Shown here: positions 9,960 through 18,748 of the stretch, piece by piece
Layout of the letters: each line of letters begins with the position of its first letter
How positions within the stretch are numbered: position 1 is the stretch's first letter
Assembly (NCBI GenBank): GCA_947462255.1
Contig: CANHOA010000011.1
Location: 32,387 to 96,386, forward strand
DNA: 64,000 nucleotides
From: Flavobacteriales bacterium
GTDB lineage: Bacteria > Bacteroidota > Bacteroidia > Flavobacteriales_D > Crocinitomicaceae
Direction of reading: 5' to 3'
Notes under the pieces: model-generated
Database searches by the model: none
Seen by the model: the letters and a program-made list of their open reading frames with translations, nothing else
Told to the model about the DNA's origin: nothing
Position numbers and translations under genes: made by a program

Positions 9960-11294
9960 TTAATAATGACATTTCGCACATTCCCAACCGCCTAATTCAC
10001 TCACGGTTACCTTACCATCCTTTAGATACTTTTTGTACAATGATTTATCATTATCTCTCAATCGACGATGAATCTCATCATAATACCCATTTTTACCATC
10101 TCCTAAAGAGACTTCTTTAGCACCATGACACTCTATACACCAACCCATAGTTAATGTGGGTTTAGACAATTTTATATTACCCTCTATTTTATTTAGCTCT
10201 TCAACTGGCTGTACCTTAACTGCTTCAGACATTTTTGTCATATCACCATGGCACTGCTTACAATCTATCCCTCCCACAACTACGTGCTGAGAATGGTTAA
10301 AATATACGTGGTCTGGTAAAACGTGCACTTTATTCCATAAGATTGGCTTGGTGTTTCCTGTATATTTTCCTGAACCAGTTGGATCGTAACCTGCGGCTGA
10401 ATAAATTTTCTTTACTTCTGCAGCATAAGGCTTGCCCTCACCGTTTATTTGCTTGTGACAATTCATACAAACATTTACAGTGGGTATGCCTGCTGATTTA
10501 GATTTCGTAACAGAATTATGGCAATACTTACAATCTATTCCATTAACACCCGCGTGCTTGTCGTGCGGAAATGCAATAGGTTGGGATGGCTGATAATTTT
10601 CAACAACATTGATGCGGCCAAGCCCTTGGAAAAGAGTAACAATTAACGATAAAAATATAACAAGCGTCCCAAGACCTACAGGCAATCTATATTTCCAAGC
10701 CCAAGCTTTAAATTCTTCGGTATAGGTTAGGTTATCATTAGGAGTGCTTTCACCTGTAGATATTTTTAACTGACGCCTTACCCCACCAACTGATAATATA
10801 ATAATAATAAACATTGTGCTTAAAATGATCCACAACCAAGTGTTACCTCCTTCTTCGGAAGAGGCAGGATCCACGTCAACTACTGGAGCTCCATTTGCTG
10901 GGCCCGCAGTGGCAGGGTCTGGCTGCGCATCAACCCAATCTAAAATCTCATCGATTTGAACTTTTGAAAGCTCTGGAAAAGCATTCATTGCAGTGGCAGA
11001 CCATTTAGAAACGCCCGCAGCATAAGGGTCGTTTGCGGCTGCCGTTTGCCAATTATTTACCCATTGGTAAATCGAACCTTCTTTTGCTCCGCCAGTAGAC
11101 CATTTTTGACGAGCTTGGAATAGTTTTGGACCGGTGCCATTCTTGTGAGGTTGGTGACAGCTTGAACATTTAGCCTTAAAGTTGCCCCCTCCATCTGCAA
11201 ATGATATGCTTGGGGAAAGAAAAACAAGCAAAGAAAAAACAAAGATAAACTTTGAAGGCATACGTTTAATCTTCTGAATATTAGATATTTTCAT
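9960..11294 (-). CDS. actA: Alternative complex III subunit ActA, multiheme cytochrome c
   Basis: Multiheme cytochrome c subunit that carries electrons through alternative complex III on the periplasmic side. A cleavable-looking signal precedes ISFADGG. The protein then shows a separate N-terminal monoheme domain (CSSCH at residues 43-47), two hydrophobic segments (about 152-170 and 203-222), and a C-terminal pentaheme region with CKYCH, CMNCH, CKQCH, CIECH and CAKCH, the last ending one residue before the C-terminus. That gives six CXXCH motifs in one chain. First gene of the act-cox operon. An internal ATG at codon 12 would still leave a full signal peptide. The pentaheme part is classic ActA; the N-terminal heme domain is extra relative to the minimal form. 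Confidence 0.96.
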   Translation of the reverse strand: MKISNIQKIKRMPSKFIFVFSLLVFLSPSISFADGGGNFKAKCSSCHQPHKNGTGPKLFQARQKWSTGGAKEGSIYQWVNNWQTAAANDPYAAGVSKWSATAMNAFPELSKVQIDEILDWVDAQPDPATAGPANGAPVVDVDPASSEEGGNTWLWIILSTMFIIIILSVGGVRRQLKISTGESTPNDNLTYTEEFKAWAWKYRLPVGLGTLVIFLSLIVTLFQGLGRINVVENYQPSQPIAFPHDKHAGVNGIDCKYCHNSVTKSKSAGIPTVNVCMNCHKQINGEGKPYAAEVKKIYSAAGYDPTGSGKYTGNTKPILWNKVHVLPDHVYFNHSQHVVVGGIDCKQCHGDMTKMSEAVKVQPVEELNKIEGNIKLSKPTLTMGWCIECHGAKEVSLGDGKNGYYDEIHRRLRDNDKSLYKKYLKDGKVTVSELGGWECAKCHY

Positions 11295-11352
11295 GAAAAA
11301 AGTTACTAAATTCTTACCTTAAAAATGCTTTAAAAATGCATTTTATCGCTTG

Positions 11353-11385
11353 CAAAATTAGGCAAATAGTGTTGTTTCATGACAA
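11353..11385 (-). promoter_or_regulatory. Promoter of the act-cox operon
   Basis: Read on the minus strand, TAATTTTG (11353-11360) matches the Bacteroidota -7 consensus TAnnTTTG. A TTG (11383-11385) lies 22 bases upstream, within the usual 17-23 spacing. It is the only good match in the actA upstream gap and leaves a leader of roughly 50 bases. Confidence 0.6.
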
Positions 11386-11455
11386 TTTTATGACAAAAAA
11401 ACTTTAATTTAAAATCATTCTAAATAAGGAGCGGAGAAATAGCAATTAAATACCC

Positions 11456-11486
11456 TTGCTTGTAACAAACAATATTGCTATTTTTG
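11456..11486 (+). promoter_or_regulatory. Promoter of the SPOR-domain gene
   Basis: TTG at 11456-11458, a 20-base spacer, then TATTTTTG at 11479-11486: both elements of the Bacteroidota consensus. The expected transcript start is about 10 bases before the ATG at 11503. It is divergent from the act promoter 70 bases away. Confidence 0.65.
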
Positions 11487-11502
11487 TATTAAACTAATAA
11501 AT

Positions 11503-11874
11503 ATGAATCCTTACGTGCTCATTATGTTTTTGCTTGTTTCTTTTAACTGGAATGCACAAATTACAATTAGCGGCAACGAGGGGATTTCACCACTTGTAAC
11601 AAACTATAAAGAGGAGTGGAATGCTATGCCAGGCTATCGTTTACAAATATGTTTTGACAATAACAAAAGCATAGTCGATGAGGCAAAAAAAAAATTCTTA
11701 CTTCTATATCCTAAAATAAATACGTACATGGTATTTGAAGATCCAAACTTCAATTTAATGGTTGGGGATTTCAGAACGTTAATTGCGGCGGAAAAAATTA
11801 AATTAAAAATTCAAGGGGAATTTACAGTAAGTATTATTCACAAAGCAATTATTAAGCTGCCAAGAATAGACTAG
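11503..11874 (+). CDS. Small exported SPOR-domain protein
   Basis: A 123-residue protein with a short signal peptide (about residues 1-18, ending NWNA) followed by a single SPOR-like domain. The pattern GYRLQICF, a charged helix (VDEAKKKFLLLYP), a short strand (TYMVFEDPNFNLMVGDFR) and a second helix is that of SPOR domains, which bind denuded peptidoglycan glycans at division sites in other bacteria. Bacteroidota have many such short stand-alone SPOR proteins. It has its own promoter and ends 4 bases before the convergent thiL stop, so it is probably monocistronic. Which process it serves cannot be told from sequence. Confidence 0.75.
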   Translation: MNPYVLIMFLLVSFNWNAQITISGNEGISPLVTNYKEEWNAMPGYRLQICFDNNKSIVDEAKKKFLLLYPKINTYMVFEDPNFNLMVGDFRTLIAAEKIKLKIQGEFTVSIIHKAIIKLPRID

Positions 11875-11878
11875 TTGA

Positions 11879-12907
11879 TTATTGCCAACCTTGTGCTTTT
11901 AGCGGGATTAATTCGCCATTGGCATCAATTAAGTGCTTGCCATCTTCTTGAGCAGTCATGTATCCAATGGGTGTAAAGCTTGGATTGCCGGCTATCTTAT
12001 CAAAATCAATTTGTGCCACAGTAAACAGCAACTCGTAATCTTCTCCGCCATTTAGCGCACAAGTAGTAGGCGAAATATTAAAATCAATCGCAGTAATTTT
12101 CGTTAGATCGTCCATTGGGATTTTCTCTTCAAAGAGTTGGCAACCCAATTTACTTTTTTCACAAAGATGAAACAAGTCTGAGGCTAGGCCATCCGAAATA
12201 TCAATCATGGAAGTCGGAACAATGCCTAAATTGTCCAGCAACTCTACAACATCTATTCTTGCCTCTGGTTTTAATTGCCTTTTAATCAAGGCGTCAAACC
12301 CATCTAATTCTGGCTGAACGACAGGGTTAACTTTAAATACTTCGTTCTCCCTTTCTAATATCTGCAGGCCCAAATAAGACGCGCCCAAAGTGCCTGAAAC
12401 CATGATTATATCATTTGCTTTTGCACCAGAACGAAGCGTAATCTTGTTGCTTTCTACTCGGCCCACTGCCGAAATAGAAATAACTAATCCGGAAACAGAA
12501 GAACTCATATCGCCACCAACCAAGTCAACATGAAAATCATCACAGGCTAAATTTATTCCATCATACAATTCGTCAAGTGCCTCTACTGGAAATTTACTCG
12601 AAACAGCTATTGACACTGTAATTTGTTCAGCCTTTCCGTTCATCGCGCAAATATCTGATATACCTATAGAAACCGCCTTATATCCTAAATGCTTTAGCGG
12701 AACATACATTAAATTAAAATGAATGCCTTCAACAAGTAAATCTGTGGTTAATAATAATGACTCTTTATCACTAAGCTCAATGATAGCCGAATCATCACCC
12801 ACACCTAATACTGTATGGGGATTAGTTAAGCTAAGATTATTCGTTAAACGTTCGATTAAGCCAAATTTACCAATCGATTCGATAGTAGATGTTTTTCTGT
12901 TTGACAT
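11879..12907 (-). CDS. thiL: Thiamine-monophosphate kinase
   Basis: Phosphorylates thiamine monophosphate to thiamine diphosphate, the last step of the cofactor pathway, in the cytoplasm. The N-terminus has the family segments STIESIGKFGLIERL and GVGDDSAII, where the paired aspartates bind Mg-nucleotide; GGDMSSS and the later GISDI/ISDGLASDL segments complete the AIR-synthase-like fold. C-terminal NGGEDYELLFT is the classic ThiL signature. Length 342 is normal for Bacteroidota. No other thiamine gene is adjacent. The upstream gap (12908-13076) holds a possible minus-strand TAATTTTG (12961-12968) without a well-spaced TTG. Confidence 0.95.
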   Translation of the reverse strand: MSNRKTSTIESIGKFGLIERLTNNLSLTNPHTVLGVGDDSAIIELSDKESLLLTTDLLVEGIHFNLMYVPLKHLGYKAVSIGISDICAMNGKAEQITVSIAVSSKFPVEALDELYDGINLACDDFHVDLVGGDMSSSVSGLVISISAVGRVESNKITLRSGAKANDIIMVSGTLGASYLGLQILERENEVFKVNPVVQPELDGFDALIKRQLKPEARIDVVELLDNLGIVPTSMIDISDGLASDLFHLCEKSKLGCQLFEEKIPMDDLTKITAIDFNISPTTCALNGGEDYELLFTVAQIDFDKIAGNPSFTPIGYMTAQEDGKHLIDANGELIPLKAQGWQ

Positions 12908-13058
12908 GCTAAAGGTTAATAAAAGAGTGTGGTTCGAAATAAATAAAATAATTCCTGGAACAAAATTAACATATTTAGTTGGCTTAATTACGGCTTATAT
13001 TCAACGAGGAAAAACTGGGCTTTGTAGTTTTTAAGTAATGACTATTGCTGAATATCTT

Positions 13059-13066
13059 TATCTTTG
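13059..13066 (+). promoter_or_regulatory. Candidate -7 promoter element
   Basis: TATCTTTG fits TAnnTTTG exactly. It ends only 10 bases before the ATG at 13077, implying a leader of about 5 bases. No TTG lies at the expected upstream spacing, so confidence is moderate. Confidence 0.4.
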
Positions 13067-13076
13067 AAATAAAAAC

Positions 13077-13733
13077 ATGAAACAGCTCCTTTTATTTTTT
13101 TTAATAGTGAATCAGTCGTTCTTTGCTCAGCAAGCTTCGAGTGCTAGCATATATCGAGCGCGATTTTTTATTGATAAGACACTAACGAATAAAGTACTCG
13201 TTTCAACAAGTGGTAGTCAAAACAACTTTTCAGGAAGCCTGTTTCGAATGCCATTAAATTACATTGATTCCATTAAACAAATTGTAGAACAAGGCGTCGG
13301 TAAAGAACTATATGCAGTGGCAGAGTGTCAGTATTTAAAGAAGGAAAATGGTAAGCTAAAAACCACCTATAACTCAGGACAATATGTTGGCGGATTACCG
13401 AAAGGATGCAAGAAAAAAGCGGTTTTTTCCTTCGAAAAAGATCTTTACGTCTTTTTAAAGATTCGTATCAATGCATTCCGGGGGGTTCAAATAGGAGGGG
13501 CAAACCTCAACTATTCAAAAGTGCGACCATACGTATTTATTCGTCTAAAGGCATTTGACGAAACTAGAAAAAAGGTTTACTCCAAGAAAATACGAATATA
13601 TGATTTCGAGAAACTTGAAAGTGTTCAATATACATTGGGAAGTGTTTCTGTTCGGAATTCAGAAATAATCACGCCAGATCAAATTTGCGCGATGTTAAAA
13701 AAGACATTTTTAAAAATGTCAGAAAAAAAATAG
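13077..13733 (+). CDS. Exported protein of unknown function
   Basis: I do not recognise this 218-residue protein. A signal peptide is clear (residues 1-18, ending FFAQ). The mature part is basic and rich in beta-strand-like segments, with two cysteines (in AECQYL and KGCKKK) that could pair, and a C-terminal amphipathic stretch (DQICAMLKKTFLKMSEKK). There is no T9SS sorting domain and no lipobox, so a periplasmic location is the simplest reading. It stands alone between thiL (divergent) and the tRNA-Gln region. Codon and base use look like the neighbours, which argues against recent transfer. Confidence 0.7.
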   Translation: MKQLLLFFLIVNQSFFAQQASSASIYRARFFIDKTLTNKVLVSTSGSQNNFSGSLFRMPLNYIDSIKQIVEQGVGKELYAVAECQYLKKENGKLKTTYNSGQYVGGLPKGCKKKAVFSFEKDLYVFLKIRINAFRGVQIGGANLNYSKVRPYVFIRLKAFDETRKKVYSKKIRIYDFEKLESVQYTLGSVSVRNSEIITPDQICAMLKKTFLKMSEKK

Positions 13734-13802
13734 ACTTTTTTTCTTTAATATCGAGCACCTAGTGCTGTCGCTATGTAATAAAAACAAGCGTTAACGATAA
13801 CA

Positions 13803-13830
13803 AATAAAAAATCCTGCCAAGAGCAGGATT
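13803..13830 (-). terminator. Rho-independent terminator after tRNA-Gln
   Basis: A 7-bp perfect stem (13811-13817 with 13823-13829, 5-base loop) is followed on the minus strand by a run of six T and further AT-rich sequence, 11 bases past the tRNA 3' end. It could also act on the plus strand for the gene ending at 13733. Confidence 0.75.
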
Positions 13831-13840
13831 TTATTTTTGT

Positions 13841-13912
13841 TGACCCACTAGGGCTCGAACCTAGACTCTACTGAACCAAAATCAGTTGTGTTGCCAGTTA
13901 CACCATGGGTCA
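13841..13912 (-). tRNA. tRNA-Gln (UUG anticodon)
   Basis: A 72-base cloverleaf on the minus strand. The acceptor stem TGACCCA pairs with TGGGTCA; the T arm contains GGTTCGAGCCC; the anticodon stem ACTGA/TCAGT encloses the loop TTTTGGT with anticodon TTG at positions 34-36, decoding CAA. The 3' CCA is not encoded, as usual for this phylum. A terminator follows and a -7 element precedes it. Confidence 0.95.
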
Positions 13913-13922
13913 TTTAAGGTGG

Positions 13923-13930
13923 CAAATTTA
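13923..13930 (-). promoter_or_regulatory. Candidate promoter of tRNA-Gln
   Basis: On the minus strand TAAATTTG fits TAnnTTTG and lies 10 bases upstream of the mature tRNA 5' end. No matching TTG element is evident. Confidence 0.45.
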
Positions 13931-14075
13931 AGAACTTAATTTTAATTTTAAAGAAATTAGTAAAAAAGCGTGCAAAAATCTTTAAAGAATAATTTAATTA
14001 AACGAGTAATTGAAACGTTAATATTCCTAAATTCGCAGATATTGTTAGCATAAAACACAACAAATTACAATCATT

Positions 14076-17000
14076 ATGACTTATTCAAAATGGAATGCAT
14101 ATTTAGGCTGGGGGATTTTTGGGATTGCATCGCTAGTATACTTATTAACTATTGAGGACACCGTAAGTTTGTGGGATTGTGGGGAATACATAACTGCCGC
14201 GTATAAATTAGAAGTTGGTCACCCTCCTGGCGCACCATTGTTTATGCTTTTAGGTAGGCTTTTTTCGTTTTTTGTAGCACCTGAAAATGTGGCGGTTTGG
14301 ATTAACTCCCTATCAGCCATTTCCTCCTCTTTGACCATTCTATTCATGTTTTGGTCATTAACGTTATTGCTCAAAAAACTGGTTTTGAAACATAAATCCA
14401 GTCTCAGTTATGGTGATCAAATAGCTGTTTTTTCTGCCGCTTCTATCGGGGCGCTTTCGTATACTTTTTCCGATTCATTTTGGTTTTCAGCAGTAGAAGG
14501 CGAAGTATATGCTATGGCTTCCTTGTTTACAGCTATTGTTTTTTGGGCAGCGCTAAAGTGGGATGAGGAAATGATGGAAAATAAACTGGGACTTGGCGAT
14601 CACCTTTCCCCAAACCGTTGGTTGTTGCTTATTATGTTCTTATTGGGATTAGCTATCGGAGTTCACTTGCTTTGTATTTTAGTAATTCCTGCCATTTGTT
14701 ATATTGTTTATTTTAGAGTAAATGACCAAATAAGCCCTAAAGGCATCATTTTAACGGGGATTGTTTCCATTTTCACACTTGGTTTTATTCAAGTAGGCGT
14801 GATACCTGGGACAATTTCTGCCGCCTCATATTTTGAAGTGTATTTTGTAAATGGATTCGGAGCTCCTTTTTTTACAGGTACCATATTCTTTTTTGCGGTG
14901 CTTATTACCGGAAGCATTTTATTGGTGTTGTATGCGCGTAAATCAGGGCGCCCAATTTTATACAATGCAATTATGGGCCTTGTCGTCTTATTAATTGGCT
15001 ATGGGTCATTTGCTGTTATCGTAATTCGATCAAATGCCAATACGCCGCTAGATGAAAATAACCCTGAAAACCTTGTTACACTTCGGTCCTATTTAAACAG
15101 AGAGCAATATGGCAGTGTCCCCGTGCTAAAGGGGCAGTACTGGAACTCCTTAAGAAAAGGAGAGGTAATGAATGAAAATGGACGGTATGAGTTTGTGTCA
15201 AGAGATGGATGGGGGGACTTATCTCCAAATTATATTCAACGATATGTTGTTCAGGAAGATGGGGTCGATATTAAAGGTTTTGAGAAAGAGGAAGACGCAA
15301 TAAAATACGTGTCTAAAAACGAAGGCTTTTATGAAATTACAGAAAAATACTTCGAAAGTAATGCGGCAATGAGAATTGGTGCGACTCCAGCATATGCGCA
15401 AGAGACTTTCTTCCCTAGAATGCACTCGGAAGAGGGTCGGCACTTGAGCGGCTATGTGAATTGGTCTGGCTACGACGCAAATGAGGATAAGGGTACCGAT
15501 ATAGGTCGTGATGGAAGCCGCCTCCCCACTTTTTCCGAAAACCTTACTTTTTTCTTTCGATATCAAGTTAACTGGATGTATTTCAGATATTTCATGTGGA
15601 ATTTTGCCGGTAGGCAAAACGATATCCAAGGGTCAGGGGATAATCTTCGCGGGAATTGGTTGTCAGGTATAAATATTATTGATGATCTGCGACTGGGAAG
15701 CCAAGAGTTTTCTCCACATTATACCACAAACAACCCTTCTCATAATCGTTTTTTCCTACTTCCGCTAATCCTTGCTATAATTGGTTTACTTTTTCACATT
15801 TATAGAGCTCCCAAAGATGCCTTTGTTCTCTTTTTAGCATTTTTATTTACCGGTATTGCCATTCTAATTTATCTAAATCAAAAGCCTTTTGAGCCAAGGG
15901 AACGCGATTATGCTTATGCTGGGTCTTTTTACTTTTTTGCAATGTGGATTGGCATAGGTGTTTATGCGCTATATGATGTCATCATGCGTTTCAAAAAAGA
16001 AGATTTTAAACCCGCACTATACATAGCAGGCGGTGGCTTAATGCTTACCCTTGTTTTTGATCTTTCGTTAGATTCTTCATTTGTCAACTCATTAATTTGG
16101 CTCTTTATTTGCCTAGCTGGCGGCTTAATGATGGGTGGCTTAGTCGCGCTTCGGAAAGTGTTAAGTTCAGAAAAAAGTGCGGCTGTTGCTGTCACTATAG
16201 TTGGTCTTTTCGTGCCGATAATTATGGGATTTCAAGGTTGGGACGACCACAATCGGGACGGGAAAACTTCTGCCCATGATTTAGCCTATAATTATTTAAT
16301 GTCATGTGAAAAAAATGGAATCATATTTACAAATGGAGATAACGACACCTTTCCTTTGTGGTATATGCAAGAAGTCGAAGGTATTCGTACTGATGTAAGG
16401 GTTTGTAATTTATCGTTAATGGGAACAGATTGGTATACCAATCAAATGAAAATGAAGGCCTATGAATCAGAACCGCTTCCAATAAAATTTAGAGAAGATC
16501 AAATCCTAATGTATTCTGGAAATACGGACCAAATCTATTTCATTCCTCTCATTTTCCTTTACCAAAATAACGCATCAAATACGATCATTGAAAAAGTTAT
16601 TGGAATGCGTATAAAAAACAACCCTTCAAAAAGTATTGAAGCAGTCAAACTCTTTAATTCAATCGTTGATAGATATCTATCGAGCATAAGCATAACACAA
16701 CCCGAATACAATGCGGAATTTGCTTTAATAAAAACTGCGCTTTTATCAAGCGACACAACAAATTTATTGAAGAATATTAATCAAAAATATTCAGGGGTAA
16801 TTGAATTGTTTAAGGCCTTAAAGAATGGAAAAATTAGCATTCCAGAAAATATTGCTTCAGAATTTGAGAAGCTCTTGCAGGACTTTGAAAAGCCTTGGGC
16901 GTCTTGTGATCTGAGCGATGCAATGGCTTTTGTAAGAGATGATTCCAACTTTATTGTAGAGCAAAACGGAGGCAAAACAAGCTTTTTCCCATCTTCTAGT

Positions 17001-18131
17001 TTTACCTTAAAAGTTAATAAGAAAAACGTTGTGGCATCAGGGGTGCTAAAACAATCAGAGCTTAATAATTGTCTTGATAAAATTGAATTTCAATTCAATA
17101 CTGAACAAAACCAATATTTAAATAGGGATGAAATCATGATGATGGATATAGTTGCCAACAACAATTGGAAAAGAGGAATCTATTTTTCGAGTAGTCGGGG
17201 ATCTGCATTTTCAAGAGCCTTATTAACTTATGGTTTCGTTAAACAAGTTGGCTTGGCCTATGAACTTAGTCCAACAAGAATCGAGCCCACCCTTTACAAC
17301 ATGGATAAAATGTATAAGAACCTCATAAAAACATACCATTATGGTGAAATGGCTAAACCAGGGGTTTTAACTGATTATTATTCTCGGAGACATACTGTTC
17401 AATATAGAGTTAATTTTTTGTTGCTTGCTGAACAATTCTTTGAAAAAGGGAACAAGAAAAGAGCTGTTGAGTTACTAGATTTTTCGCTCGCTAAAATGCC
17501 TGAAGAAAACGTATTAGATTTTAGTGAAATCGGTGGGTTTGATGATATGTCGTCACTAAAAATAAATAAGATACATCAATCTTTTGAATTGGAGGGACAG
17601 CAAATACGACCTATATGCAGTGGAACCTTACATGAATACGTTCAATTATATTACTTGGCCGGGGAAACAAAAAAAGCAGAAGTACTAGGGCTTAAGTTAA
17701 TGGATAATTTTGATCGTATTTTTAATTATTATCTAAACACCAATGTTAAAATAGGGGCAAAACCAGATAATGTTGAAGATTTATTTGCAGCACTTGACGC
17801 CTGCTTTAAAATGAAAAGCGTTCTTCCCGTTAAGGATAATAACAAAAAGGGATCGCTAGCAATCCGAATAAACAAAACGCTTTCATTAGTTTATAAGTCC
17901 ATTCTTCCAAAAATGATGAACGAATTAGAACAATTAGCTAGTGATAATGGCGAGTCAATTGAATATGGGGATGGTCGTTATAGTGGATACTATACTAATT
18001 TATTAATGAACTCTTCTGCAATCGGACAGCACTATAAATACATACCCACACCGAAACAAGAAGTGCCGGTAAGAACCCCTGAAACCCTCGATTTAAATTC
18101 CAAAAACAATTTGCCTATTGGGCCCCAATAA
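14076..18131 (+). CDS. DUF2723 large membrane protein, probable GT-C type glycosyltransferase
   Basis: A 1351-residue Bacteroidota-specific membrane protein. The N-terminus matches DUF2723: TIEDTVSLWDCGEYITAAYKL and GHPPGAPLFMLLGR, where the acidic residues near residues 26-35 occupy the catalytic-loop position seen in GT-C/PMT-like enzymes. About 12 hydrophobic helices span residues 10-700, with a conserved KPFEPRERDYAYAGSF segment near 610. The remaining ~650 residues are soluble, starting with NGDNDTFPLWYMQE and ending in helical repeats that look TPR-like. A lysine/asparagine-rich insert lies around residues 835-950. Protein O-glycosylation is a reasonable inference from the GT-C relation, not proven. 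The polysaccharide deacetylase starts 8 bases after its stop, suggesting a shared envelope-glycan role. Confidence 0.85.
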   Translation: MTYSKWNAYLGWGIFGIASLVYLLTIEDTVSLWDCGEYITAAYKLEVGHPPGAPLFMLLGRLFSFFVAPENVAVWINSLSAISSSLTILFMFWSLTLLLKKLVLKHKSSLSYGDQIAVFSAASIGALSYTFSDSFWFSAVEGEVYAMASLFTAIVFWAALKWDEEMMENKLGLGDHLSPNRWLLLIMFLLGLAIGVHLLCILVIPAICYIVYFRVNDQISPKGIILTGIVSIFTLGFIQVGVIPGTISAASYFEVYFVNGFGAPFFTGTIFFFAVLITGSILLVLYARKSGRPILYNAIMGLVVLLIGYGSFAVIVIRSNANTPLDENNPENLVTLRSYLNREQYGSVPVLKGQYWNSLRKGEVMNENGRYEFVSRDGWGDLSPNYIQRYVVQEDGVDIKGFEKEEDAIKYVSKNEGFYEITEKYFESNAAMRIGATPAYAQETFFPRMHSEEGRHLSGYVNWSGYDANEDKGTDIGRDGSRLPTFSENLTFFFRYQVNWMYFRYFMWNFAGRQNDIQGSGDNLRGNWLSGINIIDDLRLGSQEFSPHYTTNNPSHNRFFLLPLILAIIGLLFHIYRAPKDAFVLFLAFLFTGIAILIYLNQKPFEPRERDYAYAGSFYFFAMWIGIGVYALYDVIMRFKKEDFKPALYIAGGGLMLTLVFDLSLDSSFVNSLIWLFICLAGGLMMGGLVALRKVLSSEKSAAVAVTIVGLFVPIIMGFQGWDDHNRDGKTSAHDLAYNYLMSCEKNGIIFTNGDNDTFPLWYMQEVEGIRTDVRVCNLSLMGTDWYTNQMKMKAYESEPLPIKFREDQILMYSGNTDQIYFIPLIFLYQNNASNTIIEKVIGMRIKNNPSKSIEAVKLFNSIVDRYLSSISITQPEYNAEFALIKTALLSSDTTNLLKNINQKYSGVIELFKALKNGKISIPENIASEFEKLLQDFEKPWASCDLSDAMAFVRDDSNFIVEQNGGKTSFFPSSSFTLKVNKKNVVASGVLKQSELNNCLDKIEFQFNTEQNQYLNRDEIMMMDIVANNNWKRGIYFSSSRGSAFSRALLTYGFVKQVGLAYELSPTRIEPTLYNMDKMYKNLIKTYHYGEMAKPGVLTDYYSRRHTVQYRVNFLLLAEQFFEKGNKKRAVELLDFSLAKMPEENVLDFSEIGGFDDMSSLKINKIHQSFELEGQQIRPICSGTLHEYVQLYYLAGETKKAEVLGLKLMDNFDRIFNYYLNTNVKIGAKPDNVEDLFAALDACFKMKSVLPVKDNNKKGSLAIRINKTLSLVYKSILPKMMNELEQLASDNGESIEYGDGRYSGYYTNLLMNSSAIGQHYKYIPTPKQEVPVRTPETLDLNSKNNLPIGPQ

Positions 18132-18139
18132 GTAACTTA

Positions 18140-18748
18140 ATGAGATTTTTTACCACTCCAAAATTAATTCAGTTTCTATTTCCGAAGTGGTATTGGAGGG
18201 GTTTAGGTAAAGATTCTATTTATCTAACCTTTGATGATGGTCCAAATAAAAAAATTACACCTTGGATTTTATCATATTTGAAATCTAAAAACATTAAAGC
18301 AACATTTTTTTGCGTAGGGGAAATGGCTGCCCAATCTCCTGAAATTTTAGAAGAAATAATAAATGATGGACACGCTATTGGACACCATACGATGCATCAC
18401 GAAAACGGTTGGAAAACAGCCCTTAATGATTACTTGGAAGCTGTGAAACAGAGCAGTCGTTTTATTAATAGCCGTTTATTTCGCCCGCCGTACGGAAAAA
18501 TCACCTTAGAGCAATCTAAAAAACTGAGGAAAGATGGGTTTAACATAATTATGTGGACGTGGCTGTCTTATGATTTTGATCCGCAAGTTAGTGCCGAAAA
18601 AATCGTGTCTAAAGCTAAAAAAATTAAAGGAGGAGATATTTTAGTTTTCCATGACAATGAGCATGACATAGAAAAAACGAAAGAAATATTGCCCCCAATT
18701 ATCAATGAGCTTCTAGCTAGAGGATTGAATTTTAAAACCTTAGCGTAA
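18140..18748 (+). CDS. Polysaccharide deacetylase (NodB domain, CE4)
   Basis: A 202-residue single-domain CE4 deacetylase that would remove N-acetyl groups from a glycan such as peptidoglycan or an envelope polysaccharide. All catalytic motifs are present: TFDDGP (Asp32 catalytic, Asp33 metal), H-T-M-H-H in GHHTMHH (metal histidines), RPPYGK, and the C-terminal LVFHDNE. There is no signal peptide or clear membrane anchor, so location is unclear. It lies 8 bases after the DUF2723 gene, and its TAA stop overlaps the ATG of the antiporter (TAATG), indicating translational coupling. The glycan substrate cannot be told from sequence. Confidence 0.92.
   Translation: MRFFTTPKLIQFLFPKWYWRGLGKDSIYLTFDDGPNKKITPWILSYLKSKNIKATFFCVGEMAAQSPEILEEIINDGHAIGHHTMHHENGWKTALNDYLEAVKQSSRFINSRLFRPPYGKITLEQSKKLRKDGFNIIMWTWLSYDFDPQVSAEKIVSKAKKIKGGDILVFHDNEHDIEKTKEILPPIINELLARGLNFKTLA

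Noticed and set aside
15219..15629. 136-codon minus-strand frame inside the DUF2723 gene
   Set aside because: It overlaps a strong coding region and has no promoter, signal or family resemblance.
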